A DNA stretch of 64,000 nucleotides from Dactylorhiza incarnata (lineage: Eukaryota > Streptophyta > Magnoliopsida > Asparagales > Orchidaceae): positions 1,373,001 through 1,437,000 of the forward strand of contig JAWHQI010000099.1 of the NCBI GenBank assembly GCA_033032865.1. Direction: 5' to 3'. The position numbers and the translations under genes were made by a program. Positions 21,679-33,124 of the stretch are shown here, piece by piece. Under the pieces are notes generated by a model. The model did no database searches, was not told the DNA's origin, and saw only the letters and a program-made list of their open reading frames with translations. Within the stretch, counting starts at the first letter, position 1. The number at the start of each line of letters is the position of its first letter.

Positions 21679-22203
21679 TCATGATTTAATCTGCTTTCCT
21701 AGTTGGCAAGCTCTACAGGGATGGTCTTTATTAAACTTCCCTATTGGTAAGCCTCTTACTAGGTTATGCTTAGAAAGTATAACAATGGTCTTAAAAGTGA
21801 GATGACTAAGTCTCCTATGCCACAACTCATTATTTTCTAACTGAGAGTTGAATAAGTAGATCTTTGACTTAGTATACTTAAAATCTACAACATTGACTTT
21901 ACCTTTCCCAGGACCAGTCAATACAATTTGGTTAGTTACAGAACTAACTATATGACATAAAGACTTAGTGAATACAACTTTGTATTCACCATCACACAAC
22001 TGACTAATACTAATTAGATTATGTTGAAGTCCTTCAACATAAGCTACCTTAGAGAAAGGGACTTCCCCAATCCTGAGCAAACCATATCCTTTGGTTTGAC
22101 CAGAGTGGGAATTCCAAAAAATTACCTTAGGCCCTTCCTTGGCTTTGTAGTTGTCCAGCAATTCCTTTGCTCTAGTCATATGCATGGAGCATCCACTATC
22201 CAT
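21679..22203 (-). pseudogene. copia protease and GAG-pre-integrase region of element B
   Basis: It begins with the aspartic protease active site DSGCSMHMT near 22200. The protease cleaves the gag-pol polyprotein. It continues through the protease core (VAYVEGLQHNLISISQLCD). The GAG-pre-integrase zinc-binding block follows (ELWHRRLSHLTFKT, then CRACQLGKQ), matching the H-H-C-C finger of copia integrases. The frame is open for 174 codons. An in-frame stop precedes it, separating it from the gag tail at 22204-22530. Confidence 0.92.
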
Positions 22204-22530
22204 ATACCACTACTGGTTTGTGGTTGAACAGTCTCCTTTCTGCACAAGAAATCAAACATTAGTATAGACCCTCACTTGCTGGTGTCTCTTTCTTCTATCA
22301 TCATATGGAGTTATGAAAGAATAAGATGATCTTTCAGTATACCCCTTAAGGTGAAGAAGTGATGCATTATTATGCCAACAATGTTTGGCTATGTACCCAA
22401 TTTTAGAATAATAGAAACTTCTAGGAATATAAGTAGAGAGAGATTTAGATGTTTGAAAAATTCTTGCTGGAAGCATGCGTCGAGAAGAAATCGACGCATC
22501 TTTAGAGTTGCATCGAGTGTAATTCGACGA
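22204..22530 (-). pseudogene. gag tail of element B
   Basis: This segment joins gag (continuing at 42916 beyond element C) to protease. It has a degraded zinc-knuckle-like CWHNNAS region. The 60 bp next to C hold B-family palindromic half-sites (GCGTCGAG, ATCGACGC, ATTCGACG). The same motif continues at 42955-43090 on the other side of C. Confidence 0.65.
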
Positions 22531-24085
22531 TGAAAGTGGAGGTTAGATCTTAATGTTACTCTAGAGGGGGGGGGGGGGGGGGGTGAATAGAGTATCAAAA
22601 CATTTCCCTTAATTTTATAGAGAAATTAAAATAGTGATATATATATATGTGTATATTGAGTGATTTATAAAAACTAAATAAAAACAAATCACCACAGCAC
22701 AACAACACAGAAAATCACAAGCACAAAGACACAAGGAATTTTATAGTGGTTCTCCAATAAACCTGGGTACGTCTACTCTTCTACTACACTTGGTAGGATC
22801 CACTAGGTTTTTGATCAGGTGCCCTAGCACCAAGGGATTTTTGATCAGGTGTCCACACACCAAGTGAGCTTTTGATCAGGTGCTCTAACCAAACCACAGG
22901 TTTTTGTTCAGGTGCCCAACCACCAAGAGTTTTACTTTTGAAGGTAGTAAGAACCCTGTACAAGATGGAATAAAAGGGATTAGAATGTTCTTCTCTGTCA
23001 ACAATCTGAGAGAAGACTCTAGTGGATGATGGTGTAAAGCTCCCCCTGTCTGATTGAAATTATTGACAGCTTGAGGATGGAGCTTTCTCTTGAAAATATC
23101 TTCCTTGATAAGCTGATGAATCTGAGAGACAGATGTTCCTTAGATTATTATTGCTCTATAGAAGATTTGAAACTTGCAGCAGAAAGACTGAGAGATTGAT
23201 CTTGAAGATGTTCTCAGAGAATGAGATGCTTCTTGAGGAAGATGAACTTTCTTTTTCTTTCTAAATGATTTCTCTTGACAGAACCTCTGATATTCTCTAT
23301 GTCTATGTCTGTGTCTATTTTCCGTTTTCTTTTCTGGTATACTATATTTTTTGGAAGAATACGACTGATTTGAATTTCAAATCTCTCTGAATAGGAATAG
23401 AATAATCTGCAATAAATCTTTTCTTGGAACTTCCACTGATTCAGCCAATCTTAATTCCTTTCCTCTTCAATAATATATGATATCCTTTTCCAATAAGCCA
23501 AACATCTATATTTCTCGATAGAAGGAATTGGAAGGAGAATAAAATTAAAGGAGGAAAAAAACTTGTCTTATCTGGAAGAATAACTCCAAATGAAGAATAA
23601 AACTGAATCTGATGGATGAACTGAGTTCAGAGAAATAGAATGACTTATCTAAATAATCTGAGAGAACATTCGTCGATCCGAGATAAGATTTTGTCGACCT
23701 GAAGGAAGAGTTCGTCGAACTGAACATCTTATAAAGAATTCGTCGAACTCAGGCTGGAGTTCGTCTATCTCAATATAGAGTTCGTCGAACTGAAGAATTC
23801 ATCGACCGCTGAGCCGCTGAGAACTGAAGATCGTCGACCGCTGAGACGCTGAGACTGGAGCACGCCGTTCGTCAAACACAGAGAGATGGCCGTTCGTCGA
23901 ACGCAGAGAGCAGTTCGTCGAACACAGTGTTGAGTTCGTCGAACATAGAAACTTAGAGAAATTCTAAGTTCTGGCTATCTAATTAGCCTAAAACTATGAC
24001 CCTTAGACTATACAATGGGTGTCAACTTAATCCTAGTCAACACATAGTAATCCTAGCCCAAATCAGTAATAGGGTTGTTCCAACA
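22531..24085 (-). repeat. 3' LTR of element C (copia, 1555 bp)
   Basis: It begins TGAAAGTGGAGG and ends GTTGTTCCAACA. The - strand polypurine tract AAATAGGGGCAGAT abuts its right end. The left flank GACGA (22526-22530) and right flank of C GACGT (42916-42920) match in 4 of 5 bases. It has an 18-G run near the left end. A direct repeat TTTTTGATCAGGTG lies at 22807-22915. The palindrome cluster TTCGTCGAA(C) lies at 23664-23945, which is U3 in the element sense. The other copy is split by element D. Confidence 0.93.
23664..23945 (-). promoter_or_regulatory. palindromic motif cluster in U3 of element C
   Basis: At least ten copies of TTCGTCGA(A/T) or its complement are seen, 140-420 nt from the U3 start. 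The second copy in the 5' LTR is at 42500-42775. The motif differs from that of B, but the position is the same. Confidence 0.75.
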
Positions 24086-24371
24086 ATCTGCCCCTATTTG
24101 GGTTAGGATACTATTTGACAAATTTCAAATTATAAATAGCAGAAAAACAGCAGAGCATAAAATATATCTGACAGAATGAGAAACCATTTCAGCAGATAAA
24201 ATAAGGAGTGCTCTGAGTTTGACAATATTACAATAAAATAGAAATGTCAACCAAAAACAAATAGATCAAAACCTTTTACTTCTTTGTTGATGGAGGCTTG
24301 AAGATGATTTATCTGTTTGGGTTTTCAGATTCTTTCTTACTCATATACATATCCTGAGATCCCAGAATAGT
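24086..24371 (-). other. polypurine tract and 3' untranslated segment of element C
   Basis: A purine tract abuts the LTR at 24086-24099. AT-rich sequence without a gene follows, up to the ORF3 stop at 24372. Confidence 0.75.
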
Positions 24372-26928
24372 TTAAGATTTGGCATGAGGAACTACTGCTT
24401 CTGGGTGCTTCTCTAAGTATTCTTCAGCATTGAATACATTTCTGGATTTGTATTTTTCAAATTCTTTCTTTCTGAAATCTGACATAGTTGTGAATCTGGA
24501 GTAATCTTTACCTTCTGCTTTACCTTTGTTGATCTGGGCAATTGCAATGGATTCTTGGAATCTTGCCATTTGAGCAGTCCTTTCTTCTTCAGGATTGGGA
24601 AAAGAAGGACTATACTCTGAAATGTTGTCTTGAGCATAAGAAAGATTTTGAGGGTTTTTATTTCTGTGAGTTGAGCCATCAGAGATATGATGCTTGTATT
24701 CTGAAGATACTAATCTTGAAGATCCTAAGGGAGGTTTTGAAGACTTAGAACTTTGAGAACCACTAGAACTAGCTGGTCTCTTAGATTGCTGAGAGGAATA
24801 TCTTTGGGAGGAAGAAGAGAACTTAGCTGAGCCAGCTGCACCTGCTGCTGGAGGAGGAGGAGGATGATTGAACTTAACTGGCTTATCAGGGTAATAACCA
24901 GTTTTCCTCATTTTCTTTCTTCTGTTTGCTTCATTCCTTGAGATCCTCATCCAAGCTGGAGAGTCCTTGGTGAGAGTAATGTTATGCAAAATATAATATG
25001 GAATGTCATTGTAGGGATTGGGAGGCTTAGGAGCAGCCTTTGACTTAAGCTTAGCTTTTCTTTTCTTAGATGATCTGTCATCAGAATCATCAGAATCATT
25101 GTCATCATCATCATCATCATCATCACTGTCATCAGATGATGGAGGATTATCATAAATAGCTCAATCAATTTCAGGAATTTAGAAGTATCTTTCTCAGGAA
25201 TAACTGGAGCTGATGGAGCTGGACTTTCAACAACTGGAACTGGAAGAGCTGGACTATCTTCAACAACTGGAACTGGAATTTCAAAACTCTTGATAATTTC
25301 TTTCTAAATATCTTTATTTAAAGGAGTAGTATAGGGAACAATTGCTTTTGAATAGCCTTGATATTCTGGCAAAACTCTGAAAACTCTATTAAACTGGGAA
25401 ATCAAATGAATAATATCTATAGAGGGATTAATAGAAATATTTTTTATTTCTTCTACTGCTGGAATCACTGTATCTATCATTTCTGAATCACTAATTTCAA
25501 CAACTGCATCTGCTTGAACTGAATCTACACTGAAGACTGTGAGAACTGGAGCTTCTTCATCAGACAACTCCCCCTGCCTAGTCTCAGGAAATCCTGAAGC
25601 TAGGCCCCTTGAAGAAGGGACAGATAAGGAGGGTGAAGGGAAGGAAGCTATTTTGGCAGAGAAATCAACAATAGCTTGAAGAATTGGAGTAAGTTTTGCA
25701 TCCAGAAGGTCATTTAGCCTTGGAGCAATGTGATGATAGATCTGATCAGAAACAGATTTAAAATCAACATAAATAAGATCTGGATTGGAGTTAGGAGAGG
25801 ATGGGATGGGATATGGGAAAGCAATGTTGGTAGCTTGAGCTATGGGTGGATGAGAGTGAATAGGGCAATGAGGGTTGATAGGTGATTGAGGTTGAAAAGA
25901 TGATTGAGGTAGATGAATATGTGAGTGAGGTGGAGAGATATCTTGATGGATAATTTGTGTAGGAGATTGAGGAAGAGAGATATCTTGATGGATAATGGGT
26001 GATTGAGGAAGGGTTGGTGAATGAGAATTAATGTTGATGGGGGAAGGAATATCATTTAAAGATGAAGTTCTTCAGATGGGTGAGTCTGAAGAATGGGAGA
26101 AGATGGCAATGAGGATGAAGGGATAATAAGAGAGTTGGGAGGAGGATTTTCTTCAAAAGAAATGATAGGTGGAGAAGGGAGAGGAGGAGGAGAAACAACA
26201 TGAGAAACTTCTGGAAGGGTTGGGGGAGTGACTTGCACAGTCCTTGTGCCTTCTGAAGCTATTTCTGATGGATCTGCTCTAGGAGTCCTTTTAGGGATAA
26301 CCCTTTCCCATCTTCCAAACAAGGCTGAGCTCAGCCTTTTACTGGCATTGATGAAAACTTTTGGAGAGACCAGGAGGTCTGGATGCCTTTCCTCAAGAAA
26401 TATTCCCAGAATTCTATCATTCCCCAATTTATTTTCCTTTTCTCAACCAAGGCCACCATCACCAGAAATTGGTGCCTTGTAATGTAGTCATGAGCAGAAG
26501 TTTTCCCAAGCAAAACCTTGCCTACTACATCAGCCAAAAACTTATACTCCACAGATAAGTTTTTCTTTTCCACTGGAATAACCCATCTTTACAAATGCAA
26601 CATTAAACTCATCAGACGTGATTTCCAAATCATCATCTCCATTTACTAAGCCAAAAACTTTAGATAATTTTTCTGGGGTTAGAATAACCTGATTTCCTGA
26701 TATTGTTCCTGATAATGCATCATTCTCTGGCTTTACTGTATAAGCCCATTCCTTAGTTTCAGCCACTGGTAGTTTGATTCTAGTTGTCATCATCTTCTTT
26801 AGTTGTTGTTCTTCAAACGAGTGAAGAATATCCAGGAAAACTTGGTTAGAATGCTCAAAAGATTTGAAATCTATGTCGAATCCAGCGTCGAACTTCATTG
26901 ATGAAAGCACTGCTTGCGAAATCGCCAT
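24372..26928 (-). pseudogene. ORF3 of element C (about 850 codons)
   Basis: This is a long extra ORF after pol, starting at ATG 26928 (MAISQAVLSS). The N-terminal domain is about 190 residues, with HSFEEQQLKKM and ILTPEKLSKVFGL. A helical block follows in the shifted frame (FLADVVGKVLLGKTSAHDYI, then KRKINWGMIEF). This block resembles the plant-specific domain called 'putative plant transposon protein', by memory only. Then come a long Pro/Ser-rich region, an acidic region with an Asp run (about 25090-25130), and a Lys/Arg-rich motif. A Ser-rich region and a basic C-terminus (EYLEKHPEAVV) ending at 24372 complete it. Frameshifts near 26560 and 26410 and a stop at 25306 break it. No transmembrane segment is evident, so an envelope role is not supported. 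Confidence 0.75.
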
Positions 26929-27265
26929 TTGTACCTGCAAAAGAGAGCGATCAAGTGCAAAGGGGAACTGGAGGGAAAAAGAGCAAATTCTGTAGGCGCA
27001 AGAATAAAATAAAATGAAAACTTTGATTATATAGAGAGATCGGAGAAGGGCGCACACTTTCATAGAGCAGGGTTCGGCTAAACCTAATAGAATCAGAAGT
27101 CGAAAAGACTTAGGGCTTCGTTTGACTGCGTTCGATGAAAAATAAACTTTCGTCGATCTCAGTTCGACAACCGCGCTTGTCTTTATCGTTCCCGACTTAT
27201 TAAGTATTGCCGATCTCCGTTTGACGAACGATAGAATTTCGTCGTTCTCCGTTCGACGAAATGAG
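26926..27265 (-). promoter_or_regulatory. candidate internal promoter for ORF3 of element C
   Basis: Reading the - strand, a cluster of C-family palindromes lies at 27265-27095. One has perfect 8-bp arms, TTTCGTCG (27237-27244) and CGACGAAA (27254-27261). A TATATAAT box follows at 27033-27026, about 105 nt before the ORF3 ATG (26928). Just before the ATG is a pyrimidine-rich tract ending TTTGCAGGTAC, a splice-acceptor-like site. The order palindromes, TATA, start mirrors U3 in the LTR. Confidence 0.5.
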
Positions 27266-27299
27266 GGGATAAATAGAAAATTTAATTTTTATCAGATTG

Positions 27300-29336
27300 A
27301 GTCTCCATCTATCATTCCCAACTGATTTATAAAGAAAATATGTTTTTTTTCATCCAAGGGTTTGGTGAAAATGTCAGCTCTTTGCAAATCAGTAGAGATG
27401 AATTGTAGGCAAATTTTATTTTTATCCATATTATCTCTGATAAAGTGGTGCCTAATTTCTATGTGTTTGTCCTACTATGGAGAACTGAATTTTGTGCTAT
27501 AGATATTGCACTAGTATTGTCACAAAATATAATTGAATTATTTAAGTTGACACCATAGTCTAGGAGCTGATTTTGTATCCACAATATCTGTGAGCAGCAA
27601 CTGCCTGCAGCTATATATTCAGCTTCAGCTGTTGATATGGACACAAATGTTTGTTTCTTACAAAACCAAGACACAAGCCTATCACCAAGAAACTGGCAAG
27701 TTCCTGATGTGCTTTTCCTGTCTACTCTGCATCCAGCACAATCTGAATCTGAGAATCCAGTTAATTCAAATTCAGATGCTGTTGGATCCCAAAGTCCTAG
27801 ATTAGGACAACCCTTTATATATCTCAAAATTATTTTTAATAAAATTAGATGAGATTCTTTGGGGTTAACTTGAAACCTAGCACAAATACAAGTAGCAAAC
27901 ATTATATCTGGCCTACTTGCTGTTAAATAAAGTAGTGAGCCAACAATTGCTCTATATACTTTCTGATCAACAGGTTTCCCTGATTCATCAGTATCAACAA
28001 CAACATTAGAGGGCATGGGTGTTTTCATGGTGGAAGCATCAGACATACCAAACCTTTTCATTAATTCCTTAGTATACTTGGATTGTGATATGAATATGCC
28101 ATTGGGAGTTTGCTTTACTTGAAGACCAAGGAAGTATGATAGTTTACCCATACTACTCATTTCAAATTTAGATTGCATTAGATTAGAGAACCTTTTGCAT
28201 AAATTTGAATCAGTAGAGCCAAAAATAATATCATCTACAAATATTTGAACTAGTAGAGTTTGATTTTTATGTATCCTGAAAAATAAGGTTTTATCAACTA
28301 TGCCTCTACAGAACTTGTTTTCCAAAAGAAAATTAGCTAAGGTCTCATACTATGCTCTGGGAGCTTGTTTGAGACCATAGAGAGCTTTATTAAGCTTAAA
28401 TACATAGGAGGAGTGAGTTGGAGAGATGAAACCTGGTGGTTGTTCCACATAGACTTCTTCTTTGATGTCTCCATTAAGAAATGCACTATTTACATCCATT
28501 TGATAAACTTTGAACTTCTTGTATGCAGCAAAGGCCAAAAAGATCCTTATAGCTTCAAGTATTGCAACAGGAGCAAAGGTCGGATCATAGTCTATGCCTT
28601 CTTCCTGTGAATATCCTTGAGCTACCAATCTTGCTTTGTTTCTGACTATGTTGCCTTGATCATCAAGCTTGTTCCTAAAGACCCATTTGGTGCCAATAAC
28701 TGGATGGCCTTTTGGTCTTGGAACCAAATCCCATACCTTGTTCATTTCAAATTGGTTGAGCTCCTCTTGCATTGCAAGAATCCAGTTTGGATCTTGTTCT
28801 GCATCTTTTATGGTTTGAGGTTCAACTTGTGATAGGAAGCAAGTATGCATCTGATTTTGATGTAGTTGATGCCTTGTTTGAACACCTGCTGAAATATCAC
28901 CAATCACTTGTGATATTGGATGATCTCTAACTGTGATGTGGTCAACAGTTGGAGTTGGTTCAGCAATAGTATCCACTTGGGGAATTTGTTCAGCTGTCAC
29001 TTGATTTGAGCTGTCAACAAGATCTGGATGATCTTCTTCTTCACTGTCTTCAAGGTTTTGTGTTGATGGAGGTAAAGATTCTTCTTTCTGTAGATTTAAT
29101 CCATTGAGCTCTTCACATAGAGCTGGTACCTGCAAAATATTCTTGGTAGAGGTGGTGTTCCTCTCCTCAATTAACATGTTAGTCTCATCAAAGGATACGT
29201 GCATGGACTCTTCTATCTTAAGAGTAGATTTGTTGTAAACCCTATATGCCTTACTAGAAAGAGAATATCCAAGGAAAATGCCTTCAACAACTTTTGCTTC
29301 AAACTTCCTGAGATACTTCTTATCATTGTTGTGCAC
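27300..29336 (-). pseudogene. copia integrase C-terminus, RT and RNase H of element C
   Basis: Two long frames: 29336-28350 holds the integrase C-terminal block ([13 protein letters not shown]), an acidic linker, [18 protein letters not shown], then RT blocks [22 protein letters not shown] and [10 protein letters not shown] stop replaces Trp at about 28348. The frame resumes at 28325 with the catalytic FVDD (residues 29-32 of that frame, usually YVDD), SRPDIMF and the RNase H blocks STAEAEYIAAGSC and FCDNTSA. A frameshift at 27465 precedes the terminal DIFTKPLDE motif near 27350. It is the most complete copia pol in the window after D. Confidence 0.93.
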
Positions 29337-30423
29337 ATAGCATTTATATCAAAATATCTTAAAATAGTTAACCTTAGGCCTTTTATTGTTAAGTAATTCA
29401 TAGGGAGTCTTGCCCTTAAGCTTATGTATAAGGCTTCTGTTCAACACATAATTAGTCGTGCTCACTACCTCTGCCCAAAAAGAGAGTGGCAAGTTTGCAT
29501 CAGCAAGTAATGTAGTTGCTGATTCAATAAGGGTTCTATTTTTCCTTTCAGCTACCCCATTTTGTTGAGGAGATCTAGGAGCAGAGAAACATTGCCTGAT
29601 CCCTTCTTTTCCATAGAATTCTCTCATCAGAAGAAACTCAAACTCAGTGCCATGATCACTTCTGATCAATGCAACTACAGTAGAGTACTCACTCTTAATG
29701 GACTTGAGAAAGTATGTCAGAACACTAAAGGTTTCAGACTTATTCCTAAGAAAGAACACCCAAGTGAATCTTGAGAAGTCATCTACAATCACTAAAGAGT
29801 AATGCTTCCCTCCTAAGCTTTGTATTGTAGTAGGTCCAAAAAGGTCTAAGTGGAAAAAATACAAAATCCTAGGTGAATCACTCTTGGATAAAGACTTTAA
29901 ACTACTTCTAGTTTGCTTACCTAATTGACAAGCCCTGCAAAGTCCTTCCCTCTTGTATGAACTAGATGGCAGTTCTCTAACAAGATTGTCCTTAGAAAGC
30001 TTAGATATAGTTCTAAGCTTAATATGTCCAAGCCTTTTATGCCATAATTCATTACTTTTACTTATAGAATTGAATAAACAAATATCAGAATTGGCAGAGT
30101 CAAAATTGACTAAATAAATATTTCCATGTCTAATACCAGATAATACAGTAATTTTTTTTATTATTGGTAATAAGACATAAGGAATGATTGAAAGTTACCT
30201 GATAACCTTCATCACATAACTGGCTTATGCTGATGAGGTTGTGCTTCAGACCCTTGACATAGGCTACTTCCTTGAAGGTCACTGCTCCAACCTTGATCTG
30301 ACTATAGCCTTTGGTTTGTCCACAATTGGAGTCTCCAAAGATCACCTTGGGTCCAAGCTTTGCCTTATAGTTGTTTAGGTTGGCCTTGTTTCCTGTCATG
30401 TGTTTTGAACAACCACTATCCAA
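29337..30423 (-). pseudogene. copia protease and integrase of element C
   Basis: Protease starts at 30423 with DSGCSKHMTG (catalytic Asp) and continues with AYVKGLKHNLISISQLCDEG. A frameshift follows near 30135. The GAG-pre-integrase finger (NELWHKRLGH-like, then CRACQ-like) is in the broken stretch 29865-30130. The integrase core is open at 29864-29349: first Asp in HLDLFGP, second in RSDHGTEF, Glu in PQQNGVAERKNRT. The three catalytic residues are present. Confidence 0.92.
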
Positions 30424-30426
30424 ATA

Positions 30427-32548
30427 CCATTGTTCATTCTTTCTTGGATAGCTGTGTACCTGTGAAAAAGAAAAATAAACTAGTTGTTTTTGACCCAGAC
30501 TACCTTGGGTCCTTTTGTATTACCATAAAACTCTGAAATAAAAGACATTTCAGGCTGGTCCTTATAACCTTTTGGATGATATCTTCTTGGAGGTATTATC
30601 CATTCAGTGAAAAGATTGTAAGTATGTGAAGAAAAAGAATTCCTTAAATTTTCTGTATATCTTCTGTTCGACGAACTGGGCTGAGTTTGTCAATCGCCGT
30701 TCGACGAAGGGATATGCTTTCGTCGAGCGTCGTTCGAATAATGACTATGCAGAAAATCTGTCTTCATAGTTCGTCGATCTCCGCTCGACGAATTCGCCTG
30801 ATTTCGTCGAGCTCCGTTTGACGAATTCTGCTGAATTCCCTTATTATTTACAGCCTTGCTTGAAATGTTTTTATTTTCATCTACAACCTCTTTGCTCTTA
30901 GCAGAAATAAATTTTATAGGTGTAGAGAGTATGTTCTTCTTAATTAGAGGTGGCTCACTTGATGATGTACCCAATCCTAGTTTGCCATTTAATCTGGCAT
31001 TTACTGTGCTTGTAATGCCCATCAGTTTGATGCTTCTTCCATTTAGGGATTCTTCAAATTTCTTGGCCGCAGAAAGTTTATTCTCAATGAGAATTATTTG
31101 TTCTCTAGAGGCAGCCAAATCTTTCTTAAGATTAACATTTTCTTCACTTATTTTGTTCATTTCAGCTAGCTTATTTCTGAGAGTGATTATTTCCTTCTCA
31201 GATTTTATTAAGTCTAAGCAAAGAACCTTGAATTCATCTTTGAATTCAACTGAAGTAAAATCAAAATTAGATATTACCTGATCTGCATCATTGTCAGCTT
31301 CAGCTTTTGATTCTTCTTCTTCTGAGTTGTTTGCTGAGGCATTGATAACCATCATACAGAAGCTCTGTTCTTCTTCATCATCTTCATCATCAGAGGAGCT
31401 GGATGAAGATGCACTTGCTGACTCACTGCTTGAGTCGTAAATGGCCATCAAGCATTGGTCTCTTTCTTTTGATTCTTCTTCATCATCAGAAGAGCTTGAT
31501 GAAGATTCTGATTCAGTGTCACTCTTGGTTTCTGCTACAAATCCTCTTCCCTTGTCTTTGTGCTTGTAGGAGGAAGACTTGCTGGAGTGCTTCTTGTCTT
31601 CTTTCTCTTTTCTCTTTTCTTTCTCCTGATTCTCTGGACATTCTGGCAGAATATTTTCAGGTTTCCTTCAACCAAAACAGATAATCTCCTTAGGATTTGA
31701 TTTATCATACCTTGGATTTTCCCTTGATCTGGAGTCTTTCTTTCTGTAGTCCTTCTTAGCCATCTTGTAGAACCTTTTGGCTAGAAGGCTCATGAACTCC
31801 TCATCTCTTGGAGCCTTTTCTTCTTCTTCAGTAGCTTGGAAAGCTATATTCCTCTCCTTCTTGGATCCTGAAGATGAAGTTGATTGTTCAGCTTTTCTGG
31901 TTTTGATAAGCTGCTCATTGAACTTGAGTTTGCCTAACAAGCTCTCAGTTGAGATCTCATTAAGGCTTCTGGCTTCCTTGATTGGCCAGATCCTAGAGTC
32001 CCATGTGCCGGGGAAGCACATAAGTACTTATCATTGATCTAAGTGATAGAGATCACTTTGTCCAAGGTCTTCGGCTCATTGATTATGAGGCTGAGCCTAT
32101 TATACATATTAGCAACTGTTTCAGATTCTCCCTTTTTGAAATTCTCATATTGAGAAATGAGGTGGGATCTTCTGTCCTTTCTTTCATCAGCTGATCCTTC
32201 AACCATATTGTTGAGTGAGATCCATATTTCTCTTGCAGAAGTGCATTCTACCACTTTTTGAAAAATGTCAGCAGACATTGTTTGTGCTAGAATGTTCATT
32301 GCTTTTGCATCTGCACTTCTTTGCCTCTTCTGGGCTTCAGTCCACTCAGGTGGTGGAACAACATTGTTGTTAGTTGTGGTGTCAGCACTAGTTGTTGCTG
32401 TGGGAGCTGGAGGTCCTGTCAAAATCATATTGAAGATTTCCTCATCAATAGAATTCATGTACAACCTAATCCTTGCCTTTCATAGTGCAAACTTACTGAG
32501 ATTGCACATAGGAGGTCTTGTGCTAGAATATTCTTTATTCTGTGCCAT
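30427..32548 (-). pseudogene. copia gag of element C
   Basis: The capsid protein starts at ATG 32548 (MAQNKEYSSTRPP). A Trp-to-stop change lies near 32480 and a further break at 32039. Typical blocks are REIWISLNNMVEGS, LISQYENFKKGESETVANMYNRLS and WDSRIWPIKEARSLNEISTESLLGKL. A degraded zinc knuckle (CFG-RKP-NILPECP) is near 31640-31690. After it come long Ser/Asp/Glu runs, then a coiled coil at about 31050-31240 (SEKEIITLRNKLAEM). A large gag with a coiled coil is a Sirevirus trait. The tail at 30665-30830 carries repeated palindromes that encode a short SS-G-RR type peptide repeat. The protease follows at 30423. Confidence 0.88.
30665..30830 (-). promoter_or_regulatory. palindromic motif cluster inside the gag tail of element C
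   Basis: There are at least four C-family palindromes. The cleanest is at 30770-30792, with arms TTCGTCGA and TCGACGAA and a 7-nt spacer. Another is at 30803-30825. They have the same motif as the U3 cluster (23664-23945) and lie in the reading frame. Confidence 0.7.
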
Positions 32549-32635
32549 GAGTTTTAACAGAAAAAGAAACTCTAAAATAAATTAAGATCGAATTGATCTT
32601 TATGATTCAGGTGTTAGCCTGTAAAAATCAACTAC

Positions 32636-32647
32636 CCTCTGATACCA
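32636..32647 (-). other. primer binding site of element C
   Basis: The - strand reads TGGTATCAGAGG, complementary to the 3' end of initiator Met-tRNA, 2 bp from the LTR at 32650. Confidence 0.9.
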
Positions 32648-32649
32648 AT

Positions 32650-33124
32650 TGAAAGTGGAGGTTAGATCTTAATGTTACTCTAGAGGGGGGGGGGGGGGGG
32701 GGGTGAATAGAGTATTAAAACTTTTCCCTTAATTTTATAGTGGAATTAAAATAGTGATATATATATATATGTGTATATTGAGTGATTTATAAAAACTAAA
32801 TAAAAACAAATCAGCACAGCACAACAACACAGAAAATCACAAGCACAGAGACACAAGGAATTTTATAGTAGTTCCCCAATAAACCTGGGTACGTCTACTC
32901 TTCTACCACACTTGGTAGGATCCACTAGGTTTTTGATCAGGTGCCCTAGCACCAAGGGATTTTTGATCAGGTGTCCACACACCAAGTGAGCTTTTGATCA
33001 GGTGCTCTAACCAAACCACATGTGTTTGTTCAGGTGCCCTTCCACCAAGAGGTTTACTTTTGAAGGGAGTAAGAACCCTGTACAAGATGGAATAAAAGGG
33101 ATTAGAATGTTCTTCTCTGTCAAC
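32650..33124 (-). repeat. 5' LTR of element C, part 1
   Basis: It matches 22531-23002 of the other LTR at about 97% by eye, including a 19-G run (32685-32703). It breaks off where element D starts. The AATC at 33125-33128 is shared by both partners. The equivalent of 23007-23564 is missing. Confidence 0.92.

Noticed and set aside
25085..25135. Trinucleotide (ATC/GAT)n repeat as an independent microsatellite locus
   Set aside because: On the - strand it encodes the Asp run of ORF3 in element C and fits that reading frame.
24372..27063. Envelope gene interpretation for ORF3 of element C
   Set aside because: The position fits, but there is no signal peptide, no plausible membrane anchor and no glycoprotein-like cysteine pattern; only helical, acidic and Ser/Pro-rich segments are seen.
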